Assembly (NCBI RefSeq): GCF_038397715.1
Contig: NZ_CP151633.1
Span: forward strand, 2,790,001 to 2,854,000
Direction: 5' to 3'
DNA length: 64,000 bases
DNA from: Microbacterium sp. LWO14-1.2
GTDB taxonomy: Bacteria > Actinomycetota > Actinomycetes > Actinomycetales > Microbacteriaceae
Within the stretch, counting starts at the first letter, position 1. Every line of letters starts with the position of its first letter. Of this stretch, positions 1-8,538 are shown in pieces. Made by a program: the position numbers and the translations under genes. The notes below the pieces were generated by a model. It was given only the letters and a program-made list of their open reading frames with translations, was not told the DNA's origin and did not search any database.

Positions 1-1
1 C

Positions 2-397
2 GTCGGTTCGTTCTTCCAGAACGCGATCGTGCCCGAGGCCGTCGCCCGCTCGCTTCCTCCCGAGTGCCCTCGCTGGCCGGTGACGCCCGATCTCGACGCG
101 GTGACGGTGATCCCGCTGCACGCGTACGAGGGCCTCGTCCCCGCCGCGAAGACCGAGGCGCCGGACGTCAAGGTGAGCGCCGCGTGGCTCATCGAGCAGG
201 CCGGGATCCGCAAGGGGTTCCGCCTCCCGCGCTCCCGCGCCTCCGTGTCGACGAAGCACGCGCTCGCACTCACCAACCGCGGTGGGGCGACTGCTGCCGA
301 GGTGTCGGAGCTCGCGCGCTTCGTCCAGAGCCGCGTGCACTCCGAGTTCGGGCTCGTCCTGCAGCCCGAGCCGGTGCTCGTGGGCGTCGAGCTCTAG
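2..397 (+). CDS. murB: UDP-N-acetylenolpyruvoylglucosamine reductase MurB, C-terminal part (cut by window edge)
   Basis: This is the last 131 residues of MurB, the FAD enzyme that reduces UDP-GlcNAc-enolpyruvate to UDP-MurNAc in cytoplasmic peptidoglycan precursor synthesis. The visible part starts in the GSFFQN motif, which carries the Ser proton donor of the family. It continues through AWLIEQAGIRKG and the KHAL..NRGGATA block, and ends with QPEPVLVG, which holds the catalytic Glu. These are the three C-terminal signatures of MurB. The reading frame is open across the left edge, so the missing N-terminal FAD domain is outside the window rather than lost. The last codons (GAG CTC TAG) also form the first unit of a tandem repeat that runs downstream. 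Confidence 0.95.
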   Translation, partial: VGSFFQNAIVPEAVARSLPPECPRWPVTPDLDAVTVIPLHAYEGLVPAAKTEAPDVKVSAAWLIEQAGIRKGFRLPRSRASVSTKHALALTNRGGATAAEVSELARFVQSRVHSEFGLVLQPEPVLVGVEL

Positions 398-504
398 TCA
401 GGGAGCTCTCGTCCGTCGAGCTCTGGTCAGGCGATCGCCGGTCGAAGAGCCCTGGTCAAGGGATCTCCGATCGGAGAGCTCTGGTCGAGGCGGCCTGCTC
501 GGGG
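389..504. repeat. 29-bp tandem repeat, four degenerate units, starting in the murB stop codon
   Basis: The core GAGCTCTGGTCA (variants GAGCTCTAGTCA, GAGCCCTGGTCA, GAGCTCTGGTCG) begins at 389, 418, 447 and 476, an exact 29-bp period. The second half of each unit varies but tends to be palindromic, for example GGCGATCGCC at 430-439. No spacers and no near-identical unit are present, so this is not a CRISPR array. It fills the gap between murB and the next gene. Confidence 0.8.
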
Positions 505-600
505 AGTGCTGCTGCGCGGTCCGTCGCCGCTGCAACGGCATCCCGGAACGAAGCACGCGGAACGCTCGAGGGGCCGCCGCGTAACTGTCACGATCGAGGG

Positions 601-1344
601 ATGCTCAGGGAATTCCCGGCGAAAGCCGCTCTGTCCGGCGCCCTCGGCGCACTGCTCATCGTCGCCGCGCTGGGCTCGTCCGCGACAGCGGCCGCCCAGG
701 AGCGCGGCCCGGCTGAGGCCTTACAGGTCTCAGCGGCGTCACACGACCCCGCTGCGGTGAACGGCGTTGCCGCACGCGCGACGAGCTCGACATCTGTCGA
801 CGTGACCTGGCAGGCCGCGACCGCCGAAGCCGCAGTCGTCCGCTACGAGGTGCGCAGTCCGGCTCTCGTCGCCACCGTCGACGGGACGGCGACCGGCACG
901 ACCATCTCCGGCCTCGTGCCCGGCGGGTGGTATTCGATCCAGGTCTGGGCCTACGACGCGGCCGGACGGATCGGCGTCTCGGATCTCGTCGATCTGCGGA
1001 CACCGCGGACCGACGCCGAAGCGCTGCTTCCCGACCTCGAGGCGCCGAGTGCCCCCGGGGCGGTCGCCGTCACCCGTTCCCGGGTGACCGCCACGTCCGC
1101 GCCCCTCGTGTGGGTGCGCGCCGTCGACAACATCGGGGTGGTCGAGTACCGCGTGCGCGACCGTCTGAGCGGCGCGATCATCGCGTCGACGCCCGGACAG
1201 GTCGCGATCACGAAGCTCAAGAGCCTCACGGTCGCCCTCAGCCCCGGCACGACGTACGAGCTCGAGATCATCGCGGTGGATGCCGCGGGGAACTCCTCCG
1301 TGCCGTCGAAGAGCGTCCGCGTCACGACCGCGCCGGCGTTCTGA
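601..1344 (+). CDS. Secreted protein with two fibronectin type III domains
   Basis: The 247-residue product has a Sec signal peptide (hydrophobic stretch about residues 11-32, cleavage near ATAAA-Q) followed by two Fn3-like beta-sandwich domains, about residues 53-133 and 145-243. Both show the usual Fn3 features: a V.W core strand (VDVTWQA, PLVWVRA) and the YSIQVWAYDAAG / YELEIIAVDAAGN strand that precedes the last loop. There is no C-terminal membrane segment or sortase signal, so it is probably released or non-covalently bound outside the cell. No catalytic domain is present; Fn3 modules usually mediate carbohydrate or protein contacts. The ATG follows GAGGG with almost no spacer, so translation may start without a standard ribosome site or slightly downstream. 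It is not an obvious operon partner of its neighbours. Confidence 0.7.
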   Translation: MLREFPAKAALSGALGALLIVAALGSSATAAAQERGPAEALQVSAASHDPAAVNGVAARATSSTSVDVTWQAATAEAAVVRYEVRSPALVATVDGTATGTTISGLVPGGWYSIQVWAYDAAGRIGVSDLVDLRTPRTDAEALLPDLEAPSAPGAVAVTRSRVTATSAPLVWVRAVDNIGVVEYRVRDRLSGAIIASTPGQVAITKLKSLTVALSPGTTYELEIIAVDAAGNSSVPSKSVRVTTAPAF

Positions 1345-1369
1345 GCAGTGTCATGTCGCTGCGGAGGTC

Positions 1370-1375
1370 TACACT
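1370..1375 (+). promoter_or_regulatory. -10 box of leaderless VOC gene
   Basis: TACACT ends 6 nt before the ATG at 1382, so transcription would start at or next to the start codon. No Shine-Dalgarno sequence is present. Confidence 0.45.
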
Positions 1376-1381
1376 CGCGGC

Positions 1382-1780
1382 ATGAGCGGACTGATCCCGT
1401 ACCTGCTGTTTCCCGGTAACGCCGCGGAGGCGCTCGACCTGTATCGATCCGTCTTCGGCGGCGAACTGCAGACCATGAGCTACGCGGATGCCGGACGGCA
1501 CGACGGTCCCGGCGATGCGATCGCCCACGGCCAGCTCTCGGGTCCCGTGGCGCTCGCAGGAGCCGATGCCGGCGCCGACGACGACGCCGTGCAGATGAGC
1601 GGCATGTTCCTGTCGTTGCTCGGCACCGCCGACGCCACGACGCTCACCAGCTGGTTCGATCAGCTCTCGGCGGGCGGCCGCGTGATCGACGCGCTGCAGA
1701 AGAGACCGTGGGGCGACTACGACGGCACACTCGTCGACCGTTACGGCATCCGCTGGCTGATCGGCTTCCACGAGGAGTGA
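1382..1780 (+). CDS. VOC-superfamily protein (PhnB/glyoxalase-like)
   Basis: This 132-residue single-domain protein has the beta-alpha-beta-beta-beta layout of the vicinal-oxygen-chelate fold. It opens with PYLLFPGNAAEALDLYRSVFGGEL, the N-terminal signature of the PhnB / 3-demethylubiquinone-like subgroup. It ends with the paired motif KRPWGDYDGTLVDRYGIRWLIGF, in which the W.G and D.xG.xW residues are conserved. Related proteins act on small metabolites with a divalent metal or bind antibiotics, but the substrate cannot be told from sequence. The gene stands alone between an Fn3 protein and a convergent aminotransferase, behind its own leaderless promoter. Confidence 0.75.
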   Translation: MSGLIPYLLFPGNAAEALDLYRSVFGGELQTMSYADAGRHDGPGDAIAHGQLSGPVALAGADAGADDDAVQMSGMFLSLLGTADATTLTSWFDQLSAGGRVIDALQKRPWGDYDGTLVDRYGIRWLIGFHEE

Positions 1781-1850
1781 GCGCGGCGGCGCGTGTCGTC
1801 TCGTCGCTGCGCTCCTCGCTCATCGACCCGAGGAGCGAGACGGATCGCGC

Positions 1851-3053
1851 TCAGGAGGCGAAAAGCCGCTGCAGGCGCTGAACGCCCTCGAGAAGCTGAT
1901 CGTCGCCCAGCGCGTACGACATGCGGATGTAGCCGGAGGGGCCGAACGCCTCGCCGGGAACCACGGCGACCTCGGCCTGCTCGAGGATGAGGTCCGCGAG
2001 CTCCAGCGACGTCGTCGGCGTGACACCGCCCCACGTGCGACCCAGGAGACCCTGCACGTCGGGGTAGACGTAGAACGCACCGAGGGGGTTCGGCACCACG
2101 AGGCCGTCGATCTTCGACAGCTCCGACACGATCAGCCGGCGGCGGCGGTCGAAGGCCTCGCGCATCTGCTCGGCCTCGGTCTGCGGTCCGTTCAGCGCCG
2201 CGATGGCAGCCTTCTGGGCGACGTTGTTCACGTTGCTCGACAGGTGCGACTGCAGGTTGCCGGCGATCTTGATGGCGTCGGCGGGTCCGACCATCCAGCC
2301 CACGCGCCATCCGGTCATGGCGTAGGTCTTCGCGACGCCGTTGACGAGGATCGTCTGGTTCGCGACCTCGGGGACGGCTGCGACGATCGAGGTGGCCGTC
2401 GCGCCCTCGTACGTGAGGTTCTGGTAGATCTCGTCCGAGACCACCCAGATGCCGTGCTCGACAGCCCACTCGCCGATGGCCTTGGTCTCGTCAGACGTGT
2501 AGACCGAGCCGGTCGGGTTCGAGGGCGAGACGAACACGAGCACGGTCGTGCGCTCGGTGCGCGCGGCCTCGAGCTGCTCGACGGTCACCTTGTAGTCCTG
2601 GTCGGCGCCCGCGAAGACCTCGACGGGGATGCCGTCGGCGAGACGGATCGCCTCGGGGTAGGTGGTCCAGTACGGAGCGGGCAGCAGCACCTCGTCGCCG
2701 GGGTTCACGACGGCCTGGAAGGCCTGGTACACCGACTGCTTGCCGCCGTTGGTGACGATGACCTGGTTGGGCGAGACCTCGAGGCCCGAGTCGCGCAGCG
2801 TCTTCGCGGCGATCGCCTCGCGCAGCGCGGGCAGGCCGGGAGCCGGCGTGTACCGGTAGCTGGCCGGGTCTGCCAGGGCTTCGGCCGCGGCATCCACGAT
2901 GAACTGCGGCGTCGCGAAGTCCGGCTCGCCGGCGGCGTACGAGATGACGTCCTTGCCCTCGGCCTTGAGGGCCTTGGCCTTGGCGTCGACCTTGAGGGTC
3001 GCCGACTCTGCGATGGCGGACAGCTTGCGGGAGAGGGGTGCGCGTTCGGTCAC
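1851..3053 (-). CDS. aspC: Aspartate-type aminotransferase (class I/II, PLP)
   Basis: The 400-residue product is a fold-type I aminotransferase of the aspartate Ib subgroup, which exchanges the amino group between aspartate (or a related amino acid) and 2-oxoglutarate in the cytosol. Visible features are SPSNPTG (Asn179), VSDEIY (Asp207, pairs with the PLP nitrogen), the Schiff-base lysine in [14 protein letters not shown] (Lys242) and the substrate-binding Arg in YIRMSYA. The start is a GTG with TACGCT 6 nt upstream and no ribosome site, so it looks leaderless. It lies downstream of, and in the same direction as, alanine dehydrogenase, which fits a joint role in amino-nitrogen metabolism. 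Broad or aromatic specificity cannot be excluded. Confidence 0.9.
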   Translation of the reverse strand: MTERAPLSRKLSAIAESATLKVDAKAKALKAEGKDVISYAAGEPDFATPQFIVDAAAEALADPASYRYTPAPGLPALREAIAAKTLRDSGLEVSPNQVIVTNGGKQSVYQAFQAVVNPGDEVLLPAPYWTTYPEAIRLADGIPVEVFAGADQDYKVTVEQLEAARTERTTVLVFVSPSNPTGSVYTSDETKAIGEWAVEHGIWVVSDEIYQNLTYEGATATSIVAAVPEVANQTILVNGVAKTYAMTGWRVGWMVGPADAIKIAGNLQSHLSSNVNNVAQKAAIAALNGPQTEAEQMREAFDRRRRLIVSELSKIDGLVVPNPLGAFYVYPDVQGLLGRTWGGVTPTTSLELADLILEQAEVAVVPGEAFGPSGYIRMSYALGDDQLLEGVQRLQRLFAS

Positions 3054-3134
3054 GTTACGAGCGTACCCGGCCGCATCGGCGCGGCGGAGGGGAGGAGGTC
3101 GACAAGAATCCGGGTTCTTTCGCGTCGGTCCGGC

Positions 3135-4229
3135 TCAGGCGGTGACGAAGCCGTGGGCCTGGGCGACGGCATCCAGAGTGATGCGTCCGCCCTGCACATT
3201 CAGCCCCTTCGCGAGTGCGGGGTCGTCGGCGGCCGCCCGCTCCCAGCCCTTGCCGGCGATCGCCGAGACGTAGGGGAGGGTGGCGTTGGTGAGCGATCGC
3301 GTCGCGGTCTCCGGGACGGCACCGGGCATATTCGCGACGCAGTAGTAGATCGAGTCGTGCACGGCGAACGTCGGGTCGTCGTGCGTCGTGGGCCGCGAGC
3401 CCTCGAAGCATCCGCCCTGGTCGATCGCGATGTCGACGAGAACCGACCCCGGCTTCATGGCCGCGACCATCTCATCGGTGACGAGTTTCGGCGCTGCAGC
3501 CCCGGGGATCAGGACGGATCCGATCACGAGGTCGGCGGTCGTCAGCGCCTCGGCGATGTCGTAGCGGCTCGACGCGCGGGTCTCGAGGGCGCCGCCGTAG
3601 CGGTGCTCGAGCTCGCGCAGACGCGGCAGGGAGATGTCGATCACGGTCACCTGCGACCCCAGCCCGAGGGCGTTCGCCGCAGCGTGCTCGCCCGCGACGC
3701 CGCCGCCGATCACGACGGTCTTCGCGCGCGGGGCTCCCGCGATGCCGCCCATCAGCACGCCGCGGCCGCCGGCCGAGCGCATGAGCGAGTAGGAGCCCAT
3801 CGTGACCGAGAGGCGCCCGGCGATCTCGCTCATCGGGATGAGGAGAGGCAGGCTGCGGTCGGGCAGCTGCACGGTCTCGTACGCGACGGCCGTCGTGCCG
3901 GCATCCACGAGCGCCGAGGTCAACGCCCGGTCGGCCGCGAGGTGCAGGTAGGTGAAGAGCGTGAGGTCGTCGCGGAGGAAGCCGTACTCCTGGGCGATCG
4001 GCTCCTTGACCTTGATGAGGAGCTCCGCCTCGCCCCAGGTCTCCTCGGCGGTGTCGACGATGTCGGCGCCCGCGGCGCGGTAGGCGTCGTCGGAGATACC
4101 GGAGCCGACGCCCGCGCCCGACTGCACGAGAACGCGATGGCCCTCGTGCACGAGACGGTCGGCACCCGCGGGGGTGAGCGCGGTGCGGTTCTCGTTGTTC
4201 TTGACCTCGGTGGGAACGCCGATCCTCAT
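3135..4229 (-). CDS. ald: Alanine dehydrogenase
   Basis: NAD-dependent alanine dehydrogenase (L-alanine to pyruvate and ammonia, reversible), 364 residues against about 371 in the family. The N-terminus MRIGVPTEVKNNENRTALTP is the standard family start. Lys75 (KVKEP) and His96 (YLHLA) fall on the known catalytic residues. The Rossmann fingerprint VVIGGGVAGEHAA sits near the middle, followed by the conserved IDISLPRLRELEHRYGG segment. A longer reading to 4448 is open, but the ATG at 4229 has a good AGGAGG site just upstream. The divergent Lrp/AsnC gene is probably its regulator, as AldR is in mycobacteria. Confidence 0.96.
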   Translation of the reverse strand: MRIGVPTEVKNNENRTALTPAGADRLVHEGHRVLVQSGAGVGSGISDDAYRAAGADIVDTAEETWGEAELLIKVKEPIAQEYGFLRDDLTLFTYLHLAADRALTSALVDAGTTAVAYETVQLPDRSLPLLIPMSEIAGRLSVTMGSYSLMRSAGGRGVLMGGIAGAPRAKTVVIGGGVAGEHAAANALGLGSQVTVIDISLPRLRELEHRYGGALETRASSRYDIAEALTTADLVIGSVLIPGAAAPKLVTDEMVAAMKPGSVLVDIAIDQGGCFEGSRPTTHDDPTFAVHDSIYYCVANMPGAVPETATRSLTNATLPYVSAIAGKGWERAAADDPALAKGLNVQGGRITLDAVAQAHGFVTA

Positions 4230-4295
4230 CGATCCTCCTGGTGACGGTGCGTGCGTCAAGAATCGCAGAAACGTCGCGAGAGCGACAGAATCCCT

Positions 4296-4331
4296 GAAGA
4301 ATCTTCGGGAATGGGCCGCATCCTGCATAAT
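4296..4331 (+). promoter_or_regulatory. Operator-like palindrome and leaderless promoter of the Lrp/AsnC gene
   Basis: GAAGA-A-TCTTC (4296-4306) is an 11-bp palindrome in the ald/lrp divergent region. CATAAT (4326-4331) ends 7 nt before the regulator's ATG. A palindrome about 20 bp ahead of the -10 box is well placed for autoregulation and control of ald. Confidence 0.45.
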
Positions 4332-4338
4332 CGTTCGC

Positions 4339-4848
4339 ATGGAGATGCCTTCGCCCCGCCCCGAGCCGAACACTCTTCGGGCGCCGGCGCTCGACGAGAC
4401 CGACCGTCGGATCGTCCAGCTGCTCAGCACGGACGGTCGCATGACCAACGCCGAGCTCGCCGGTCATCTCGGAGTCGCTCCGTCGACGGCGCACACCAGG
4501 CTCCGTGCGCTCGTCGACAGGGGCGTGATCTCCGGCTTCCACGCCAGCGTCGATGAACGGATGCTGGGCGCCGGCCTTCAAGCGGTGATCGGCGTCACGC
4601 TTCGTCCGAGCGGTCGACGGGAGAGCATCGTCGAGTTCGCCGACCGCGTGCGCGTGCTGCCGCAGGTGATCCAGGTGTTCTTCCTCGGCGGAGACGACGA
4701 CTTCCTGCTGCACATCGCCGTGGCCGACTCGTCGGAGATGCGGGAGTTCGTGCTCGAGCACCTGTCGGCCCAGTCGAGCGTCGCGTCGACCCGCACGAGC
4801 ATCGTCTTCGACTACCACCGCAACTCCGTGGCGGCGTCGTTCCGCTGA
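4339..4848 (+). CDS. Lrp/AsnC-family transcriptional regulator, probable regulator of ald
   Basis: 169 residues. The N-terminal AsnC-type winged helix-turn-helix (about residues 18-65: DETDRRIVQLLSTDGRMTNAELAGHLGVAPSTAHTR) is joined to a C-terminal RAM effector domain (about 80-155) with the typical HIAV..S..MREFVLEHL pattern. The family binds amino acids and changes oligomeric state on DNA. It is transcribed divergently from alanine dehydrogenase across about 110 bp, the arrangement of aldR/ald, so alanine-responsive control of ald is the natural inference. No ribosome site precedes the ATG; the -10 box position indicates a leaderless mRNA. Confidence 0.88.
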   Translation: MEMPSPRPEPNTLRAPALDETDRRIVQLLSTDGRMTNAELAGHLGVAPSTAHTRLRALVDRGVISGFHASVDERMLGAGLQAVIGVTLRPSGRRESIVEFADRVRVLPQVIQVFFLGGDDDFLLHIAVADSSEMREFVLEHLSAQSSVASTRTSIVFDYHRNSVAASFR

Positions 4849-4878
4849 CCCGTCGCAGCAGAGCGGGCTGCGTCCTGC

Positions 4879-5313
4879 TCAGGCCCCGTAGGACGCGGGG
4901 AGAGCGCAGTAGTCCGCGAAGCGACGCGAGGGATTCGCCGGATCCGTCAGGTCGACGAGAGCCGAGGCCACCGAGTGCGGGGGCTCGTCGTCCGCGAGCT
5001 GCCAGAGCGTGAAGTTCCACAGGCCGCGCGAGTTCTCGCTCAGCAGGGCGGCGGGTCCCGAGACGATGAGCGCGGTGCCGTCGGCGGCGCCCGCGCGGAA
5101 CGGGGCGATCACGTCGGCGCGCAGCGCCTCGTCGTCACCGTCGGCGCTGTGCGCGCGTTCGACGGTCTGCCCCGCGTCGGTCAGCGCCGCGGCGAGGTCG
5201 TCGGCCGCGCGGCGCGAGCGCTCGGCATCCGCTCCGGCGACGGCGAGCAGACGCTTCCCGCGCGGGTAGAGGTGCAGGAACTCCGAGGCGATTCCGTTCC
5301 AGACGTCGGTCAT
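4879..5313 (-). CDS. Degenerate uridine-kinase-like protein without a P-loop
   Basis: 144 residues. The layout follows small actinobacterial uridine-kinase-like proteins: an N-terminal RLLAVAGADAERSRRAADDLAAAL strand-helix where the Walker A loop should be, an RADVIAPFRAG turn, then ALIVSGPAALLSENSRGLWNFTLW, which matches the family's hydrophobic strand plus the 'L..RGLWDF.V' segment. It ends DPANPSRRFADYCALP, resembling the family's C-terminal DP.NPR.Y motif. The GxxGxGKS P-loop is not there (GADAERSR instead), so kinase activity is unlikely. The start codon lies 6 nt after TAGCCT, suggesting a leaderless gene. Assignment is by recalled resemblance and is tentative. Confidence 0.5.
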   Translation of the reverse strand: MTDVWNGIASEFLHLYPRGKRLLAVAGADAERSRRAADDLAAALTDAGQTVERAHSADGDDEALRADVIAPFRAGAADGTALIVSGPAALLSENSRGLWNFTLWQLADDEPPHSVASALVDLTDPANPSRRFADYCALPASYGA

Positions 5314-5357
5314 GCACTCAGGCTACGCCCGCTCGGACGGGCGCGGGCCGGAACGCG

Positions 5358-5393
5358 GGACGGGCCGGATGCCGTGCGGCACCCGGCCCGTCC
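5358..5393 (-). terminator. Terminator hairpin after aceB
   Basis: Arms 5358-5373 and 5378-5393 pair at 15 of 16 positions around a 4-nt loop, directly beyond the aceB stop codon. There is no clear U-tract, as is common in actinobacteria. Confidence 0.65.
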
Positions 5394-5403
5394 GGAAGCG
5401 GGG

Positions 5404-7059
5404 TCAGGCGTCGTCGACGAGGAAGCGCGAGTAGGCGCCGACCGTGAGGAACGCCGGGAACTCCGGCTGCAGCGCGACCTCGCGGAACACGTCAGCCGCG
5501 TCGTCGAAGCGGTCGCCGGCCGACCTGGTCGCCCGCGCGAGGACGTCGCCGATCAACCCCTCGACGTACTCCGCCGTGATCGGCGTGCCGTCGTCGGTCG
5601 TGCGGTCCTGGTGGATCCACTGCCACACCTGCGAGCGGCTGATCTCGGCGGTCGCGGCATCCTCCATGAGGTTGTCGATGGCCACGGCGCCGAGTCCGCG
5701 CAGCCAGGCCTCCAGGTAGCGGATCGCCACCGAGACGTTGTCGCGCACGCCCTGCGCGGTGATCGGGCGGCCGATGTGCAGGTCGAGCAGATCCGATGCC
5801 GACACCGAGACCTCGGGCCGCTGACGGTCGACCTGGTTCGGGCGGTCGCCGAGCACGGCGTCGAACTCGGCCTGCGCGGTCGGGATCAGGTCGGGGTGGG
5901 CGACCCACGTGCCGTCGAAGCCGTCACCGGCCTCACGCTTCTTGTCGGCGGACACCTTCTCGATCGCCCGAGCGGTGACCTCGGGATCGCGCCGGTTCGG
6001 GATGAACGCGCTCATGCCGCCGATCGCATACGCTCCCCGCTTGTGGCAGGTCTGCACGAGCAGCTCGGTGTAGGCCCGCATGAACGGCACCGTCATCGTC
6101 ACCTCGCTGCGATCGGGGAGCACGAAGCGGGCGCCGCGGCCGCGGTAGTTCTTGATGATCGAGAAGATGTAATCCCAGCGTCCTGCGTTGAGCCCGGCGC
6201 AGTGGTCGCGCAGCTCGTACAGAATCTCGTCCATCTCGAACGCGGCGGGCAGGGTCTCGATCAGGACGGTCGCTCGGATCGTGCCGTGGGGGATGCCGAT
6301 GTACTCCTCGCTGAACGAGAAGACGTCGTCCCACAGCTTCGCCTCCTCGCTCGACTCGATCTTCGCGAGGTAGAAGTACGGTCCGCGACCGTTCGCGATG
6401 AGCTCCTGCGCGTTGTGCAGGAAGTACAGCCCGAAGTCGACGAGGGAACCGGATGCCGACGTGCGGCGCCCTGCACGGTCGACGAAGGCGATGTGCTTCT
6501 CGGGCAGGTGCCAGCCGCGCGGACGCATCACGATCGTGGGGGTGCGCTCCGCCGTGACGCGGTACTCCTTGCCCTCGGGGGACGTGAAGGAGAGGTCATC
6601 GCGGATCGCGTCGCGGAGCGACAGCTGCCCCTCGATCACGTTCTTCCAGGTGGGGCTGGTCGCATCCTCCTGATCGGCGAGCCACACGCGGGCGCCCGAG
6701 TTCAGCGCGTTGATCGTCATCTTCGGGTCGGTGGGTCCGGTGATCTCGACCCGACGGTCCTCGAGGCCGGGGCCGGCGCCGGCGACCCGCCACGAGTCGT
6801 CCTCGCGGATGTGCCGTGTGTCGTCGCGGAACCGCGGGTCGTGTCCGTTGCCGATCTCGAAGCGCCGCCGCATCCGGTCGGCGAGGCGGTCGTGCCGACG
6901 CGAGGCGAAGCGGTGGTGCAGCTCGGTGAGGAACGCGATCGCCTCGTGCGTGAGGATCTCGTCGTACCTCGGGCGCATCGGTCCGGTGATCGTGATCGCC
7001 GGACCCTGCTGGGTCGTCTGGATGGGAGCGGTGGTCGGGGGAGCGGTGGGAGTGGTCAT
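5404..7059 (-). CDS. aceB: Malate synthase A
   Basis: Malate synthase condenses glyoxylate with acetyl-CoA to malate, the second glyoxylate-shunt step. The 551-residue product has the full family signature RDHCAGLNAGRWDYIFS, the upstream DEDATSPTWKN-like segment (ADQEDATSPTWKNVIEGQ) and the MTVPFMRAY / AIGGMSAFIPNR blocks of the A-type enzyme, whose length is normally about 530-550. It lies 19 nt downstream of isocitrate lyase on the same strand, so the two are surely co-transcribed. A strong hairpin follows the stop codon. Regulation probably comes from the RamB-like protein encoded divergently beyond aceA. Confidence 0.97.
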   Translation of the reverse strand: MTTPTAPPTTAPIQTTQQGPAITITGPMRPRYDEILTHEAIAFLTELHHRFASRRHDRLADRMRRRFEIGNGHDPRFRDDTRHIREDDSWRVAGAGPGLEDRRVEITGPTDPKMTINALNSGARVWLADQEDATSPTWKNVIEGQLSLRDAIRDDLSFTSPEGKEYRVTAERTPTIVMRPRGWHLPEKHIAFVDRAGRRTSASGSLVDFGLYFLHNAQELIANGRGPYFYLAKIESSEEAKLWDDVFSFSEEYIGIPHGTIRATVLIETLPAAFEMDEILYELRDHCAGLNAGRWDYIFSIIKNYRGRGARFVLPDRSEVTMTVPFMRAYTELLVQTCHKRGAYAIGGMSAFIPNRRDPEVTARAIEKVSADKKREAGDGFDGTWVAHPDLIPTAQAEFDAVLGDRPNQVDRQRPEVSVSASDLLDLHIGRPITAQGVRDNVSVAIRYLEAWLRGLGAVAIDNLMEDAATAEISRSQVWQWIHQDRTTDDGTPITAEYVEGLIGDVLARATRSAGDRFDDAADVFREVALQPEFPAFLTVGAYSRFLVDDA

Positions 7060-7078
7060 GATCGGTGTCCTTTGAGAG

Positions 7079-8404
7079 TCAGTGGAACTGTGCGGTCTCG
7101 GTGGAGCCGGCGAGGGCGAGCGTCGCGCTGTCGGGGTTGAGCGCGGTCGAGATGACGTCGAAGTAGCCGGTGCCCGCCTCGCGCTGGTGCTTGGTGGCGG
7201 TGTAGCCGTCGGCCTCGGCGGCGAACTCGGCCTCCTGCAGCTCGACGTACGCGCTCATGGCGCGCTCGGCGTAGCCGCGGGCGAGGTCGAACATGGAGTG
7301 GTTCAGGGCGTGGAAGCCGGCCAGGGTGATGAACTGGAACTTGTAGCCCAGGTCGGCGAGCTCCCGCTGGAACGTCGCGATCTCGGCATCCGAGAGGTGG
7401 CGCTTCCAGTTGAAGCTCGGCGAGCAGTTGTACGCGAGCATCTTGCCGGGGAACTCCGCGTGGATCGCCGCGGCGAACTCCCGCGCCAGCTCGATGTCGG
7501 GCTCACCCGTCTCGACCCAGAGCAGGTCGGCGTACGGCGCGAACGCGAGGCCGCGGCTGATGACCGATTCGATGCCGGGGCGGATGCGGTGGAATCCCTC
7601 GGCCGTGCGCTCGCCGGTGAGGAACTGCTGGTCGCGCTCGTCGACGTCGCTGGTCAGCAGGTCGGCCGCGAGAGCATCCGTCCGCGCGATGATGACGGTG
7701 GGGACGCCTGCGACGTCGGCGGCCAGACGGGCCGCGTTCAGCGTGCGGATGTGCTGCTGGGTCGGCACGAGGACCTTGCCGCCCAGATGCCCGCACTTCT
7801 TCTCGCTCGCGAGCTGGTCCTCCCAGTGGATGGCCGCCGCCCCCGCCTGGATCAGCGACTGCGCGAGCTCGTAGGCGTTGAGCGGACCGCCGAACCCGGC
7901 CTCGGCATCGGCGACGATCGGCGCCAGCCAGTCCTGGGTGATGTTCCCTTCGGCGTGCTCGAGCTGGTCCTGGCGCAGCAGTGCGTTGTTGATGCGGCGC
8001 ACGACGGCCGGCACCGAGTTCGCGGGGTACAGCGACTGGTCGGGGTAGGTCTGGCCGGCCAGGTTGCCGTCGGCCGCGACCTGCCAGCCCGAGAGGTAGA
8101 TGGCCTTGAGCCCGGCGCGCACCTGCTGCACGGCCTGGCCGCCCGTGTAGGCGCCGAGTGCACGTACGTACTCCTCGGTGTGCAGCAGGTTCCAGAGGTT
8201 CTCCGCACCCCGGTGGGCGAGGGTGGCGTCCTCCCGGACGGAGCCGCGGATGCGGATGACGTCGTCTGCCGTGTACGTGCGCTCGACGCCGTCCCAGCGG
8301 GGGTCGGTGTCCCAGATCTCCTGCAGCTCGGCGGCCGTCTGGACCTGGTCGCCCGCCCGCAGGCCGGCGGGGCGAGGGGTGCGGTTCTCAGCGGTGTTCG
8401 ACAT
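7079..8404 (-). CDS. aceA: Isocitrate lyase
   Basis: Isocitrate lyase splits isocitrate into glyoxylate and succinate, allowing growth on acetate and fatty acids. The catalytic signature K-K-C-G-H is at residues 202-206 (Cys204 is the general acid), preceded by HWEDQLASE. The product of 441 residues has the compact actinobacterial length. The frame is open to 8509, but the ATG at 8404 follows GAAGGAGA at ideal spacing and begins the expected [10 protein letters not shown] leader. It is the first gene of the aceA-aceB pair. Confidence 0.97.
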   Translation of the reverse strand: MSNTAENRTPRPAGLRAGDQVQTAAELQEIWDTDPRWDGVERTYTADDVIRIRGSVREDATLAHRGAENLWNLLHTEEYVRALGAYTGGQAVQQVRAGLKAIYLSGWQVAADGNLAGQTYPDQSLYPANSVPAVVRRINNALLRQDQLEHAEGNITQDWLAPIVADAEAGFGGPLNAYELAQSLIQAGAAAIHWEDQLASEKKCGHLGGKVLVPTQQHIRTLNAARLAADVAGVPTVIIARTDALAADLLTSDVDERDQQFLTGERTAEGFHRIRPGIESVISRGLAFAPYADLLWVETGEPDIELAREFAAAIHAEFPGKMLAYNCSPSFNWKRHLSDAEIATFQRELADLGYKFQFITLAGFHALNHSMFDLARGYAERAMSAYVELQEAEFAAEADGYTATKHQREAGTGYFDVISTALNPDSATLALAGSTETAQFH

Positions 8405-8510
8405 GGTGTCTCCTTCATCGGATTCCGGCGGCGGTGCCGGGTGGCGTATGACAACCATCCGTGAAGATCGGCAGCTCGACTGGTCATTCGCGGCGTGAAG
8501 ATCGCGCAAA

Positions 8511-8531
8511 ATTCTGTTTCTGTGACAGAAT
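8511..8531. promoter_or_regulatory. Palindromic operator overlapping the ramB -10 box
   Basis: ATTCTGT (8511-8517) and ACAGAAT (8525-8531) are perfect 7-bp arms. A second TTCTGT at 8518-8523 makes an inner palindrome TTCTGT-G-ACAGAA (8518-8530). CAGAAT (8526-8531) is also a plausible -10 box, 7 nt before the regulator's ATG. A protein bound here would block its own promoter and sit between ramB and aceA. Confidence 0.6.
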
Positions 8532-8538
8532 CGCGGCC

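Noticed and set aside
2..397. murB as a truncated pseudogene
   Set aside because: The frame runs off the window edge with intact C-terminal motifs; the cut is due to the window.
389..504. 29-bp period repeat as a CRISPR array
   Set aside because: The units are contiguous and diverged, there are no spacers, and no cas genes are in the window.
2244..4244. Very long open frames opposite or across real genes (also 14145-16982 on the minus strand and 60739-63141 on the plus strand)
   Set aside because: They overlap well-recognised genes fully, are Arg/Gly/Asp/Val-rich in the way expected of antisense high-GC DNA, and show no family motif.
8405..8509. N-terminal extension of isocitrate lyase to 8509
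   Set aside because: ATG 8404 has an excellent GAAGGAGA site and the usual family start; the extension would read through the operator region.
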